Assembly (NCBI RefSeq): GCF_046054165.1
Contig: NZ_JBFNXK010000001.1
Location: 248,001 to 312,000 of the forward strand
Length of the DNA: 64,000 nucleotides
Source: Celerinatantimonas sp046054165
Lineage (GTDB): Bacteria > Pseudomonadota > Gammaproteobacteria > Enterobacterales > Celerinatantimonadaceae
Reading direction: 5' to 3'
A program made the translations under genes and the position numbers. The notes under the pieces are model-generated. The model did not search any database and was not told the origin of the DNA. It was given only the letters and a program-made list of their open reading frames with translations. Each line of letters begins with the position of its first letter. Position 1 is the first letter of the stretch. Positions 1 to 7,630 of this stretch are shown here, in pieces.

Positions 1-235
1 TACGTTCACCACTCAGCACCAGATAGCCATCTTCAATGCTCAACTGAATGTCTTCTTTACGCATTTCCGGCAACTCAACTTTCAGCATATATTGCCCTGC
101 ATTTTCACTGATATCAGTCGCAGGAAGCCAACTGCGAGATGCACCACTGAACGGACTTGGCCAATTCATTAAAGAACCAACCCGACTAAATAGATCGTCA
201 AATTCTTCAGTAGGATTCCACGGACGTAATTTCAT
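1..235 (-). CDS. Hsp20/alpha-crystallin family small heat-shock protein (partial, 3' end outside window)
   Basis: The minus-strand reading from the ATG at 235 gives 78 codons running off the window edge, starting MKLRPWNPTEEF. The part WLPATDISENAGQYML followed by VELPEMRKEDIQLSIEDG is the usual start of an alpha-crystallin domain (DI.E....Y.. ..LPG..KEDI.....G.L...GER). Such proteins are ATP-independent holdases that bind unfolding cytoplasmic proteins. A strong AGGAGG lies 7 bases before the ATG, and a near-consensus sigma-32 promoter lies upstream, which fits a heat-shock gene. It resembles the general Hsp20 (HspA/HspC) type more than IbpA/IbpB, but too little is visible to decide. Confidence 0.9.
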   Translation of the reverse strand, partial: MKLRPWNPTEEFDDLFSRVGSLMNWPSPFSGASRSWLPATDISENAGQYMLKVELPEMRKEDIQLSIEDGYLVLSGER

Positions 236-303
236 AACAACCTCCTCACTTGGAAAACCACAATCATTTAACTTGTCAGGCAATCCATGATTGCCTATCT
301 ATC

Positions 304-331
304 ATTTGGGGATGAGCGCATTAATTTCAAG
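304..331 (-). promoter_or_regulatory. Sigma-32 (heat shock) promoter of the Hsp20 gene
   Basis: On the minus strand CTTGAAA (331-325) is followed after 13 bases by CCCCAAAT (311-304). This is very close to the known RpoH consensus CTTGAAA-N13-15-CCCCATnT. The site is about 70 bases upstream of the small heat-shock gene start, which is the expected place. Confidence 0.8.
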
Positions 332-344
332 GGGAATTCAAGTA

Positions 345-377
345 ATTTTTTAGGCTAGATTTTCTAGCCTAAAAAAT
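345..377. repeat. 15-bp perfect inverted repeat with 3-base loop
   Basis: Left arm 345-359 (ATTTTTTAGGCTAGA) is exactly complementary to right arm 363-377 around TTT. It lies between rluB and the heat-shock promoter. The T run is on the 5' side and the A run on the 3' side in both readings, so it is not a standard intrinsic terminator with a U tail. It may still end or stabilise the rluB transcript, or be a protein-binding palindrome. Confidence 0.7.
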
Positions 378-472
378 GAGGTCGTTAGCTTGCAAGAATT
401 AAGCTATAAACTTATACAGCAATAACAATCCGTTCAGATTGAGCCCAAACGCACCACGAAAGAAATAACTCT

Positions 473-1327
473 TTAATTCGCAGAGCGATCATTCTGGCGT
501 TTCTGAATTTGATATTTACGCACAGAACGGCGGATTCGAGCACTTCGATTACGGACCTTATCCCCTACTTTCAGTAATGTTTTCTCCTCGGCGGGAAGAT
601 GAACCATCTGGCGTAAATAATTCACAGTCTCTAAATCGACTTCTTTCCAGGCACTACGCGGAAGTGATTTTGGTAAACCAATCTGACCATAACGCGTCCG
701 AATCAGGCGGCTGACCTGAACTTCCTGGGCTTCCCACATCCGGCGGACTTCTCGATTTCGACCTTCATTGAGTGTCACACTAACCCACTGGTTCATCCCT
801 TCGCCTCCTTGGCGTTTGACACTGGTAAATTTAGCTTCACCATCGTCAAGAGTAATCCCCATTCTTAAACGCTGCACCATGGCATCAGTAATTTCACCAA
901 AAACACGAACGGCATATTCCCGCTCAATTTCAAATTTAGGATGCATTAACCGGTTAGCTAACTCACCATCGTTGGTGAACAAAAGCAATCCCTGAGTATT
1001 CACATCCAGTCGGCCCACAGCAATCCACCGCCCCGTCCGTAAACGCGGCAGGCGATCAAATACGGTTGCTCGACCTTCCGGATCATGACGAGAGCAAATT
1101 TCGCCATCCGATTTGTGATAGATGAGCACTCGACACGGCTCATTGGCAGCCCGCTGTGTATCCACGACTTGCTCATCAAAGCGAATAACATCTTCAGCTT
1201 CCGCACGATCGCCAAGTTTTGCAACTTGACCGTTAATACTAGCTCGGCCAGCATCAATAGCCGCCTCCATCTCACGACGGGAGCCTAGGCCACATCGGGC
1301 AAGGATTTTTTGTAATTTTTCACTCAT
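473..1327 (-). CDS. rluB: 23S rRNA pseudouridine(2605) synthase RluB
   Basis: 284 residues. An S4 RNA-binding domain occupies about residues 1-60 (EKLQKILARCGLGSRREM). It is followed by a RsuA/RluB-type catalytic domain with the motif GRLDVNTQGLLLFTNDG, in which Asp108 is the expected catalytic aspartate. The enzyme isomerises U2605 of 23S rRNA. The family also contains RluE/RluF/RsuA, but the length and its place after scpAB and yciO near trp match rluB. The C-terminal tail is basic (NRSARIRRSVRKYQ). It is the last gene of the rnm-yciO-scpA-scpB-rluB run; the gap to scpB is 26 bases. Confidence 0.93.
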   Translation of the reverse strand: MSEKLQKILARCGLGSRREMEAAIDAGRASINGQVAKLGDRAEAEDVIRFDEQVVDTQRAANEPCRVLIYHKSDGEICSRHDPEGRATVFDRLPRLRTGRWIAVGRLDVNTQGLLLFTNDGELANRLMHPKFEIEREYAVRVFGEITDAMVQRLRMGITLDDGEAKFTSVKRQGGEGMNQWVSVTLNEGRNREVRRMWEAQEVQVSRLIRTRYGQIGLPKSLPRSAWKEVDLETVNYLRQMVHLPAEEKTLLKVGDKVRNRSARIRRSVRKYQIQKRQNDRSAN

Positions 1328-1353
1328 TTTTGATATCCGCTTAAAAAAGTGGG

Positions 1354-1914
1354 CTAAGTCTGAAAGTCCTCGGGAATTTTTTCAAGTAAAGATTGATCTA
1401 ATTGTGGTAACTCATCAAGGCTTTTCAATCCAAAGTAGTCTAAAAATTCTCGGGTCGTTGCTAGTAACGCTGGTCGCCCCGGAACTTCTTTATGACCAAC
1501 GTCTTTAATCCAGTTTCGTTCTCTTAATGTACTAATGATACCGGAACTTACTGTAACTCCCCGAATGGCTTCAATTTCCCCTCGCGTCACCGGTTGCCGA
1601 TAAGCAATAATTGTGAGTGTTTCCAGTAAAGCCCGGCTATAACGCGATGGTTTCTCCTGCCATAATTGAGCCAAATAAGGAGCAAACTCTGTCCGAGCCT
1701 GAAACCGCCAGCCACTGGCAACTTCCAAAAGTTCAACACCTCGGCCCTGATAACGAGAAGCGACTTCTTCCAATAACATCAATACTTGCCCTTTTGCTAG
1801 CCCAAATTCAGCCAACACACTCTGCTGTAAATCAGCGATGGTTAACGGCCTACCAGCAACAAATAGAGCAGCTTCAATCAACGCGACAAAATCAGGGCGT
1901 TCTTTATTCACCAT
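1354..1914 (-). CDS. scpB: Segregation and condensation protein B
   Basis: 186 residues, the normal ScpB size. It has the winged-helix architecture of the family, with the conserved stretch SRALLETLTIIAYRQPVTRGEIE and the later VPGRPALLATTREFLDYFGL. ScpB forms a complex with ScpA and an SMC protein and acts in chromosome compaction and segregation. Its start overlaps the end of scpA by 11 bases, so the two are translationally coupled. Some gammaproteobacteria use MukBEF instead; the presence of ScpAB suggests an Smc-type condensin here, though no smc gene lies in the window. Confidence 0.93.
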   Translation of the reverse strand: MVNKERPDFVALIEAALFVAGRPLTIADLQQSVLAEFGLAKGQVLMLLEEVASRYQGRGVELLEVASGWRFQARTEFAPYLAQLWQEKPSRYSRALLETLTIIAYRQPVTRGEIEAIRGVTVSSGIISTLRERNWIKDVGHKEVPGRPALLATTREFLDYFGLKSLDELPQLDQSLLEKIPEDFQT

Positions 1915-2740
1915 GCACGGGATTCTCGGCTTCGTATAGTGTCACTTGGATTGGCGCTAGAGGTGCACTCTGCAAACAGCGAATCAATTGGTTTTTAGTC
2001 AACTCTAAAATCGCCATAAAACTGACAATGACCCCCATCCGTCCCTCACTTTCGGTAAATAGTGCTGAAAATTCCGTTAATACACCAACCTGAAGTTTAT
2101 CCAAAATTTCGCTCATGCGCTGTCGGGTTGATAATTTTTGTCGGCTTACTTCATGACGCTCAAACTGACTAGCCCTTTCCAATACAACAGACAATGCCCC
2201 TAGTAATTCGGCAATGTCCACATCCGGATACATTATTTGCTGTGGCAAGTGCTCCGGTTTATCCAGATTGGCAACAAAAAAATCACGCTGCTCCCGGGGA
2301 ATTAAATCAACCTGTTCCGCTGCATTTTTATAGAGTTCGTATTCTTGTAAACGACGAACCAGTTCGGCTCTGGGATCTTCTTCCGGCTCATCCAATTCGG
2401 GTTTAGGGAGCAACATCCGGGATTTAATCTCTGCCAAAAGTGCAGACATCACCAGATACTCGGCCGCCAACTCCAATTTTAAATCGATCATCGTCGCAAC
2501 ATAGCTCATATATTGACGCGTAATCTCTACAATCGGCAGTTCAACAATATTGAGCCTCTGACGGCGGATAAGATACAGCAATAAGTCCAGCGGTCCTTCA
2601 AAACGTTCCAGAATAACCTCTAAGGCATCCGGCGGAATATAAAGATCGCCCGGGATTTCTAGCCACGGTTCTCCATTAACAGTGGCCAGCACCAACTGCT
2701 GCGGCGTATGTTCCAAAGCCACAGGGATTTCATTACCCAA
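1904..2740 (-). CDS. scpA: Segregation and condensation protein A
   Basis: 278 residues, typical ScpA length. The family hallmark FEGPLDLLLYLIRRQRLNI appears after an N-terminal extension of about 45 residues, followed by an acidic middle region (PELDEPEEDPRAE). ScpA is the kleisin bridging the SMC ATPase heads. It is preceded by a strong GGAG-type ribosome site (AGAAGGGAGAAC) and overlaps scpB. Cotranscription with upstream yciO/rnm is likely because the gap to yciO is only 23 bases. Confidence 0.92.
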   Translation of the reverse strand: MGNEIPVALEHTPQQLVLATVNGEPWLEIPGDLYIPPDALEVILERFEGPLDLLLYLIRRQRLNIVELPIVEITRQYMSYVATMIDLKLELAAEYLVMSALLAEIKSRMLLPKPELDEPEEDPRAELVRRLQEYELYKNAAEQVDLIPREQRDFFVANLDKPEHLPQQIMYPDVDIAELLGALSVVLERASQFERHEVSRQKLSTRQRMSEILDKLQVGVLTEFSALFTESEGRMGVIVSFMAILELTKNQLIRCLQSAPLAPIQVTLYEAENPVHGE

Positions 2741-2763
2741 TCCGTTCTCCCTTCTTCTGATGT

Positions 2764-3390
2764 CTAAATGAATGGAGATACATCACCACTACCGTGGCGG
2801 ATCACTTCGACCTGCTCATTAGACAAATCGATCACCGTGGTTGGTTGTTCACCAATAATGCCCCCGTCAATAATCAGGTCGACATGTTTTTCAAGTAGAT
2901 TCCGGATCTGCTCCGGATCAGACTCGGTAAAGTCATTGCCGGGCAAAATTAAACTCCCAGACAACATCGGTTCCCCCAATGCATCCAACAACGCTAATGC
3001 AATCGGTGAATTTGGAACCCGCAGCCCTATCGTTTTACGTTTGGCATTAAGTAGCCGCCGAGGCACTTCTTTGGTTCCTCGAAGAATAAATGTGTAAGGC
3101 CCCGGAGTGTTATTCCGCAACAATCGGAATGCCGTATTTTCAACCCGCGCATAAACCGATAATTCGGATAAATCCCGACACATCAACGTTAAATGATGGT
3201 GAGCATCTAGTTGACGAATCCGAATAATACGCTCTAGTGCATGTTTATCCCCGGCCAACGAACCAATCGCATAACCGGAATCAGTCGGATACACCACGAC
3301 TCCACCATCCCGTATAATAGCGGCCGCCTGACTCATTAAACGGGCCTGCGGATTTTCTGGATGAACCTGAAAAAATTGACTCATAAGCAT
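2764..3390 (-). CDS. yciO: YciO, Sua5/TsaC-family L-threonylcarbamoyladenylate synthase-like protein
   Basis: 208 residues with the YrdC/Sua5 fold. Visible marks are GGVVVYPTDSGYAIG near the N terminus, LNAKRKTIGLRVPNSPIALAL in the middle and the C-terminal DGGIIGEQPTTVIDLS. Sua5/TsaC enzymes make threonylcarbamoyl-AMP for the tRNA t6A modification. YciO is a paralogue whose cell role is less clear. Identity as yciO rather than tsaC rests on its place next to rnm divergent from trp, as in enterobacteria. The start may be the second Met (MSQFF); the gap to rnm is 5 bases. Confidence 0.88.
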   Translation of the reverse strand: MLMSQFFQVHPENPQARLMSQAAAIIRDGGVVVYPTDSGYAIGSLAGDKHALERIIRIRQLDAHHHLTLMCRDLSELSVYARVENTAFRLLRNNTPGPYTFILRGTKEVPRRLLNAKRKTIGLRVPNSPIALALLDALGEPMLSGSLILPGNDFTESDPEQIRNLLEKHVDLIIDGGIIGEQPTTVIDLSNEQVEVIRHGSGDVSPFI

Positions 3391-3395
3391 TTACC

Positions 3396-4232
3396 TTATT
3401 TTAATACATTCGATAACGCTAGCCGTTCCCATACGGGTCGAATAGAATCCGGCAACGCTAAATACCGCCCCAGTTCCCGCCACGGCGAAGGCCGGTGAAA
3501 ATCAGACCCAACCGAAGCATCCAAATGATGCTCTCTGGCCAGCTCCGTCAGCCATCGCTGATGATCCGGCTTCATCTGAGGCATGCCAATCTCTATGGCA
3601 TCCCCTTTTACTTTAGCAAATTCACCAATCAATCGCCGTAACCACTTGTTCGATAATTGATAACTGAGCGGATGGGCCAATACGGCGACACCACCCGCTT
3701 GATGGATCAGTGATACGGCCTGCTCAATGGACATCCATTGATTCGGAACATACCCGGGATGACCACGAGTCATATATTTTTGAAAAACTTTTTCAAACGA
3801 ATCAACTACTTGCCGTTCCAATAATACATGCGCAATATGCGCCCGAGTGACTGATCCGCCATGAGCTAAGGCCAGTGCTCGAGGATAAACTGGCTCAATC
3901 CCTCGTTTTTCCAGACGACGACTGATCTCCTGAGCCCGTTCATCCCGCTTCTGTCGCTGCAATACCAATGCCTCAAGTAACTCGCTATGATGACGATCAA
4001 ACCCTAATCCGACAATATGAATATCAAAACTATTCCACCCTGTGGAAATTTCGACTCCACTGATTATTTGAACTGACCGAGCAACCTGCTCGGCATCGGC
4101 CAATGCCGCGGTGGTATCGTGATCCGTAATCGCCAGATAATCCAGTTGTTGATTTTCGGCTCGTAATACCAGTTCTTCTGGTGTTAAGGCTCCATCTGAA
4201 GCCGTGGTGTGACAATGCAGGTCTATTCGCAT
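3396..4232 (-). CDS. rnm: PHP-domain 5'-3' exoribonuclease RNase AM
   Basis: 278 residues with a polymerase-and-histidinol-phosphatase domain. Metal-binding motifs appear in order: DLHCHTTASDGAL (His6, His8, Asp13), ITDHDTTAAL, VLAHPLSY and the C-terminal GSDFHRP. The E. coli orthologue YciV/RnaM is a 5'-3' exonuclease that trims the 5' ends of rRNAs and degrades short RNAs. It starts about 75 bases from trpL on the opposite strand, the same divergent arrangement as in E. coli. Confidence 0.9.
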   Translation of the reverse strand: MRIDLHCHTTASDGALTPEELVLRAENQQLDYLAITDHDTTAALADAEQVARSVQIISGVEISTGWNSFDIHIVGLGFDRHHSELLEALVLQRQKRDERAQEISRRLEKRGIEPVYPRALALAHGGSVTRAHIAHVLLERQVVDSFEKVFQKYMTRGHPGYVPNQWMSIEQAVSLIHQAGGVAVLAHPLSYQLSNKWLRRLIGEFAKVKGDAIEIGMPQMKPDHQRWLTELAREHHLDASVGSDFHRPSPWRELGRYLALPDSIRPVWERLALSNVLK

Positions 4233-4250
4233 AATTCTTATAATTTATTC

Positions 4251-4280
4251 TTGACTTTTTACGGCCATTTCCGGTTTACT
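4251..4280 (+). promoter_or_regulatory. Probable trp operon promoter
   Basis: TTGACT at 4251-4256 and TTTACT at 4275-4280 are separated by 18 bases and sit just before the leader-peptide gene. Transcription from here would make a leader of the expected length. I do not see a convincing TrpR palindrome, only ACTA-like half sites (ACTAACACTA) overlapping the -10 region, so TrpR control is unproven. Confidence 0.6.
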
Positions 4281-4308
4281 AACACTATTAAATCAGTCGA
4301 GGATAAAC

Positions 4309-4362
4309 ATGACAACTTCAATCATCATTTCTAAAGTCTGGTGGTGGCACTCTCCAACTTAA
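4309..4362 (+). CDS. trpL: trp operon leader peptide
   Basis: A 17-residue ORF, MTTSIIISKVWWWHSPT, with three adjacent Trp codons (4339-4347) and a GAGGA ribosome site 5 bases upstream. It is the sensor of a classical transcription attenuator. When charged tRNA-Trp is scarce the ribosome stalls on the Trp codons, so the downstream antiterminator forms. Its stop codon overlaps the start of the segment (AAGCGGG, 4361-4367) that pairs with the terminator's 5' arm. Vibrio-type leaders also carry several Trp codons, while E. coli has two. Confidence 0.92.
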   Translation: MTTSIIISKVWWWHSPT

Positions 4363-4432
4363 GCGGGAGTGATTTGTTGTGCGTATCTAAAAGCTAATCA
4401 AATTCAAAAACCCGCTTCTAAGCGGGTTTTTT
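4361..4432 (+). terminator. trp attenuator (antiterminator and intrinsic terminator)
   Basis: The terminator hairpin is AACCCGCTT (4409-4417), a 2-base loop, then AAGCGGGTT (4420-4428), followed by a run of T to 4432. The same AAGCGGG occurs at 4361-4367, so CCCGCTT (4411-4417) can pair either with the upstream copy (antiterminator) or the downstream copy (terminator). CACTC (4348-4352) and GAGTG (4367-4371) can form the 1:2 pause hairpin. This is a complete Trp attenuator. Confidence 0.92.
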
Positions 4433-4454
4433 ATTATCGGCAGGAGACAAAATT

Positions 4455-6035
4455 ATGACAGGGCATCAACCCACCCTGACCAACATCATCAGACAAGTAG
4501 CCTATGTAGAAGATCCGTTGGCACTGTATGAACAATTGCATCATGATGACCGCGAAAGCATGCTATTAGAATCAGCTGAAATCCACAGTAAAACTGATCT
4601 AAAAAGTCTGCTCATTGCTGACTGCGCCGTCAAAATCATATGTCAGGAACAAACTGTTACTTTTCAGGCACTATCCGATAATGGTAAACAAGTGATCCTG
4701 ACACTGACAGAACATTTTTTACCGCCACTCATTAAAGCGTCTAGTGCCGAGCAACTGGTCCTTGAGTTCAAACTTCCTGATCCGACATTAGATGAAGACA
4801 GCCGACTGAAGGCTCTGTCGCCAGTCAGCGCGCTTCGAGAACTCATTCATCTATATGGCCCATTGGCGACACACAGCAATGGTCTGTTCCTTGGAGGAGC
4901 TTTCAGCTTTGATTTCATTGCCAGTTTTGAACAACTGGATGAAGTAGCCGAAGGTAAAAATACATTTCCTGATTTTCAATTCTATCTCGCTGAAACACTG
5001 TTACTGATCGATCATCAGACCCAACAAACTCAGCTCATCGGTAGTTTATTCAGCGATCATCCACAATATCGGCTAGCCCTCAATGCTCGTCTGGACACGC
5101 TACAGCAAGCCTGTGAGAAAGGACCTGAACCACAAACGGTTGAAGTCGGTGAATACCAAAGTCATGTGCACTCCAATATGAGTGATGAAGAATATGGAGA
5201 AGCCGTGACGCAATTGAAAAAAGCGATTATCAACGGCGATATTTTCCAAGTGGTTCCATCCCGTAGCTTTTTCCTCGATTGCCCACACTCTCTTTTATCT
5301 TACCGCGTATTAAAAGAAACCAATCCCAGTCCTTACATGTTCTATCTGAACGATCCGCAATTCGCCATTTTTGGAGCCTCACCTGAAAGCGCCATCAAAT
5401 ATGAAGCAAAAACCCGTCAGGTCGAAATTTACCCGATTGCAGGGACTCGCGGCCGCGGTTTCAATCCAGATGGTTCCATCAATCTTGATTTAGATAGCCG
5501 TCTGGAGTTGGAACTTCGATTAGATAAAAAAGAGACCGCCGAACATGTGATGCTAGTCGATTTGGCCCGAAATGATGTTGCTCGCATCAGTGAACCAGGA
5601 ACTCGACATGTTGCCGACTTACTCAAAGTGGATCGCTACAGCCATGTCATGCATCTGGTTTCTCGGGTCGTCGGTACACTACGTCAGGATTTAGATGCAT
5701 TACACGCTTATCAAGCCAGTATGAATATGGGAACATTAACCGGAGCTCCTAAAATCAGCGCAGCCAAATTAATCCGTCAAACCGAGAAAACTCGACGTGG
5801 TAGCTATGGTGGAGCCGTTGGTTACTTAACCGGAGAAGGGACAATGGATACCTGCATCGTAATCCGTTCTGCATTTGTTCGAGATGGAGTTGCGCAAATT
5901 CAAGCCGGTGCCGGAGTTGTTTATGACTCGGTCCCCCTTGAAGAAGCAAACGAAACCCGTAAAAAAGCAGCCGCGGTTATCAATGCTATCGCCCGGGCTC
6001 ATGGCTCTACTCTGGAGGAAGTTTCTCGTGGCTAA
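4455..6035 (+). CDS. trpE: Anthranilate synthase component I
   Basis: 526 residues. The N-terminal regulatory motif LLESAE carries the Ser of the tryptophan-feedback site. The chorismate-binding half shows SRSFFLDCP, PIAGTRGRG, LVDLARNDVARIS and MGTLTGAPKISA. With TrpG it converts chorismate and glutamine to anthranilate, the first committed step to tryptophan. A GCAGGAG ribosome site precedes the ATG, and the gene starts 23 bases after the attenuator. It overlaps trpG by 8 bases. Confidence 0.97.
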   Translation: MTGHQPTLTNIIRQVAYVEDPLALYEQLHHDDRESMLLESAEIHSKTDLKSLLIADCAVKIICQEQTVTFQALSDNGKQVILTLTEHFLPPLIKASSAEQLVLEFKLPDPTLDEDSRLKALSPVSALRELIHLYGPLATHSNGLFLGGAFSFDFIASFEQLDEVAEGKNTFPDFQFYLAETLLLIDHQTQQTQLIGSLFSDHPQYRLALNARLDTLQQACEKGPEPQTVEVGEYQSHVHSNMSDEEYGEAVTQLKKAIINGDIFQVVPSRSFFLDCPHSLLSYRVLKETNPSPYMFYLNDPQFAIFGASPESAIKYEAKTRQVEIYPIAGTRGRGFNPDGSINLDLDSRLELELRLDKKETAEHVMLVDLARNDVARISEPGTRHVADLLKVDRYSHVMHLVSRVVGTLRQDLDALHAYQASMNMGTLTGAPKISAAKLIRQTEKTRRGSYGGAVGYLTGEGTMDTCIVIRSAFVRDGVAQIQAGAGVVYDSVPLEEANETRKKAAAVINAIARAHGSTLEEVSRG

Positions 6036-6609
6036 AACAATCTATCTTCTCGACAATTTTGATTCATTTACTTATAACTTGGTCGATCAATTTCGAGCAA
6101 TGGGATATCCCGTTAAAATTTATCGAAACAGTCTGCCTGCCGAACATATTAAAAGTCAGTTAGACAACGAGGACGATCCTGTGCTCGTCCTTTCGCCGGG
6201 GCCAGGCAATCCATCTCAGTCTGGATGTTTGCTGGAACTTATCGGACTATGTCGTGGCCAAATCCCAATGATTGGAATTTGTCTGGGACAGCAAGCCATT
6301 GTTGAATATTATGGTGGAACCATCGGCAAGGCGACAGAAACGGTACATGGGAAAGCATCATTAGTTGAACACTCCGGAGCGGCCATGTTTCAAGGACTAT
6401 CCAATCCATTGCCGGTGGCTCGTTACCACTCGCTGGTCGCTACATCAGTACCCGATTCACTAGAAATCTGTGCACAGTACCAAGGGATGCCAATGGCCGT
6501 TCTCAATCAAAATGATCGGGTGATCGGATTTCAATTTCATCCCGAATCCATTTTAACCAGTCAAGGTGAACAACTCTTACAACAAACACTCGACTGGGTC
6601 AGTTGTTAA
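6028..6609 (+). CDS. trpG: Anthranilate synthase component II (glutamine amidotransferase)
   Basis: 193 residues from a GTG start at 6028, chosen because CTGGAGGAAG lies just upstream and the protein then begins MAKTIYLLDNFDSFTYN, as in the family. An ATG farther upstream would add an unrelated extension inside trpE. The class I amidotransferase motifs are present: SPGPGNP, GICLGQQA with nucleophile Cys85, and FQFHPES near the C terminus. It supplies ammonia to TrpE. It is a separate gene, not fused to trpD as in E. coli. Confidence 0.96.
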   Translation: MAKTIYLLDNFDSFTYNLVDQFRAMGYPVKIYRNSLPAEHIKSQLDNEDDPVLVLSPGPGNPSQSGCLLELIGLCRGQIPMIGICLGQQAIVEYYGGTIGKATETVHGKASLVEHSGAAMFQGLSNPLPVARYHSLVATSVPDSLEICAQYQGMPMAVLNQNDRVIGFQFHPESILTSQGEQLLQQTLDWVSC

Positions 6610-6625
6610 CAGGAGGCTTAACCCA

Positions 6626-7630
6626 ATGCAGACTATTTTAGAAACATTGTACCAAGGTCATGATCTGACTCTTGAGCAAAGTCAGCAAGCATTTGACGCA
6701 ATTGTCAACGGACAGATGGATCCGTTAGTACTCTCATCATTGCTGACCGCTCTTAAAATCAAAGGGGAAAAACCCGCAGAGATCGCCGGAGCAGCAAAAG
6801 CGCTGCTGGCCAACGCGGCACCGTTTCCATCACCCGATTATGAGTTTGCCGATATTGTGGGCACAGGAGGCGATGGTTATAACACCATTAATATCTCAAC
6901 AACTTCCGCCTTTGTAGCAGCCAGTTTAGGTGTCAAAGTCGCTAAACACGGTAATCGCAGCGTTTCCAGTAAATCCGGTTCATCCGATCTACTGGCCGCT
7001 TTAGGCATCAATATTGAAATGTCTCCTCAAACAGCCCGGCGCTGTCTGGATGAGCTCAATCTATGCTTTTTGTACGCGCCGCAATATCATGCCGGGATCC
7101 GTCATGCGATGCCGGTTCGTAAGGCTCTGAAAACACGGACGCTCTTTAACGTACTGGGTCCACTGATTAACCCGGCTCATCCAACCATGGAAATCATGGG
7201 CGTCTATGATCAAACGTTGCTCCGACCGATTGCAGAAACTTTCCGGACGATGGGAATGAAAAAGGTCATGGTGGTCTATGGTGCCGGTTTGGATGAAGTT
7301 GCGATTCATGGCCCGACCGATGTGGCAGAGGTGAATGGCGATGACATTCAATACTATCAGCTCACGCCGGAATCCTTTGGTGCGCCAGTGGCGCATATTG
7401 ATGAGTTAACCGGAGGGACACCGGAAGAAAATCGGCAGATCACCGAGCAACTGTTACAGGGACAAGGGAAAAGCGCCCACCTGAATGCCGTTGCGGCCAA
7501 CGTGGCTTTATTACTTAAATTAGCCGGACGAGTCGATAATGTCGCCGATGGCTTCGAATTAGCCCTTAGCGAAATGCGCTCGAAGCGCCCATTAGAACTC
7601 GTTCACCACTTAGCGGAGAAAAGTCAGTGA
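6626..7630 (+). CDS. trpD: Anthranilate phosphoribosyltransferase
   Basis: 334 residues starting at the ATG at 6626, which has AGGAGG 9 bases upstream; a longer reading from inside trpG lacks family similarity. Motifs are VGTGGDGYNTINIST (about residues 78-92, PRPP binding), AKHGNRSVSSKSGSSDLL and FNVLGPLINPA. It transfers the phosphoribosyl group of PRPP to anthranilate. Its stop overlaps the trpCF start (GTGA). Confidence 0.96.
   Translation: MQTILETLYQGHDLTLEQSQQAFDAIVNGQMDPLVLSSLLTALKIKGEKPAEIAGAAKALLANAAPFPSPDYEFADIVGTGGDGYNTINISTTSAFVAASLGVKVAKHGNRSVSSKSGSSDLLAALGINIEMSPQTARRCLDELNLCFLYAPQYHAGIRHAMPVRKALKTRTLFNVLGPLINPAHPTMEIMGVYDQTLLRPIAETFRTMGMKKVMVVYGAGLDEVAIHGPTDVAEVNGDDIQYYQLTPESFGAPVAHIDELTGGTPEENRQITEQLLQGQGKSAHLNAVAANVALLLKLAGRVDNVADGFELALSEMRSKRPLELVHHLAEKSQ

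Noticed and set aside
4275..4295. TrpR operator at the trp promoter
   Set aside because: Only half-site-like ACTA sequences are present, with no convincing symmetric GNACTAGTTNACTAGNAC-type palindrome.
5875..6027. Upstream extension of trpG inside trpE
   Set aside because: The extension has no similarity to amidotransferases, and the GTG at 6028 has a strong ribosome site.
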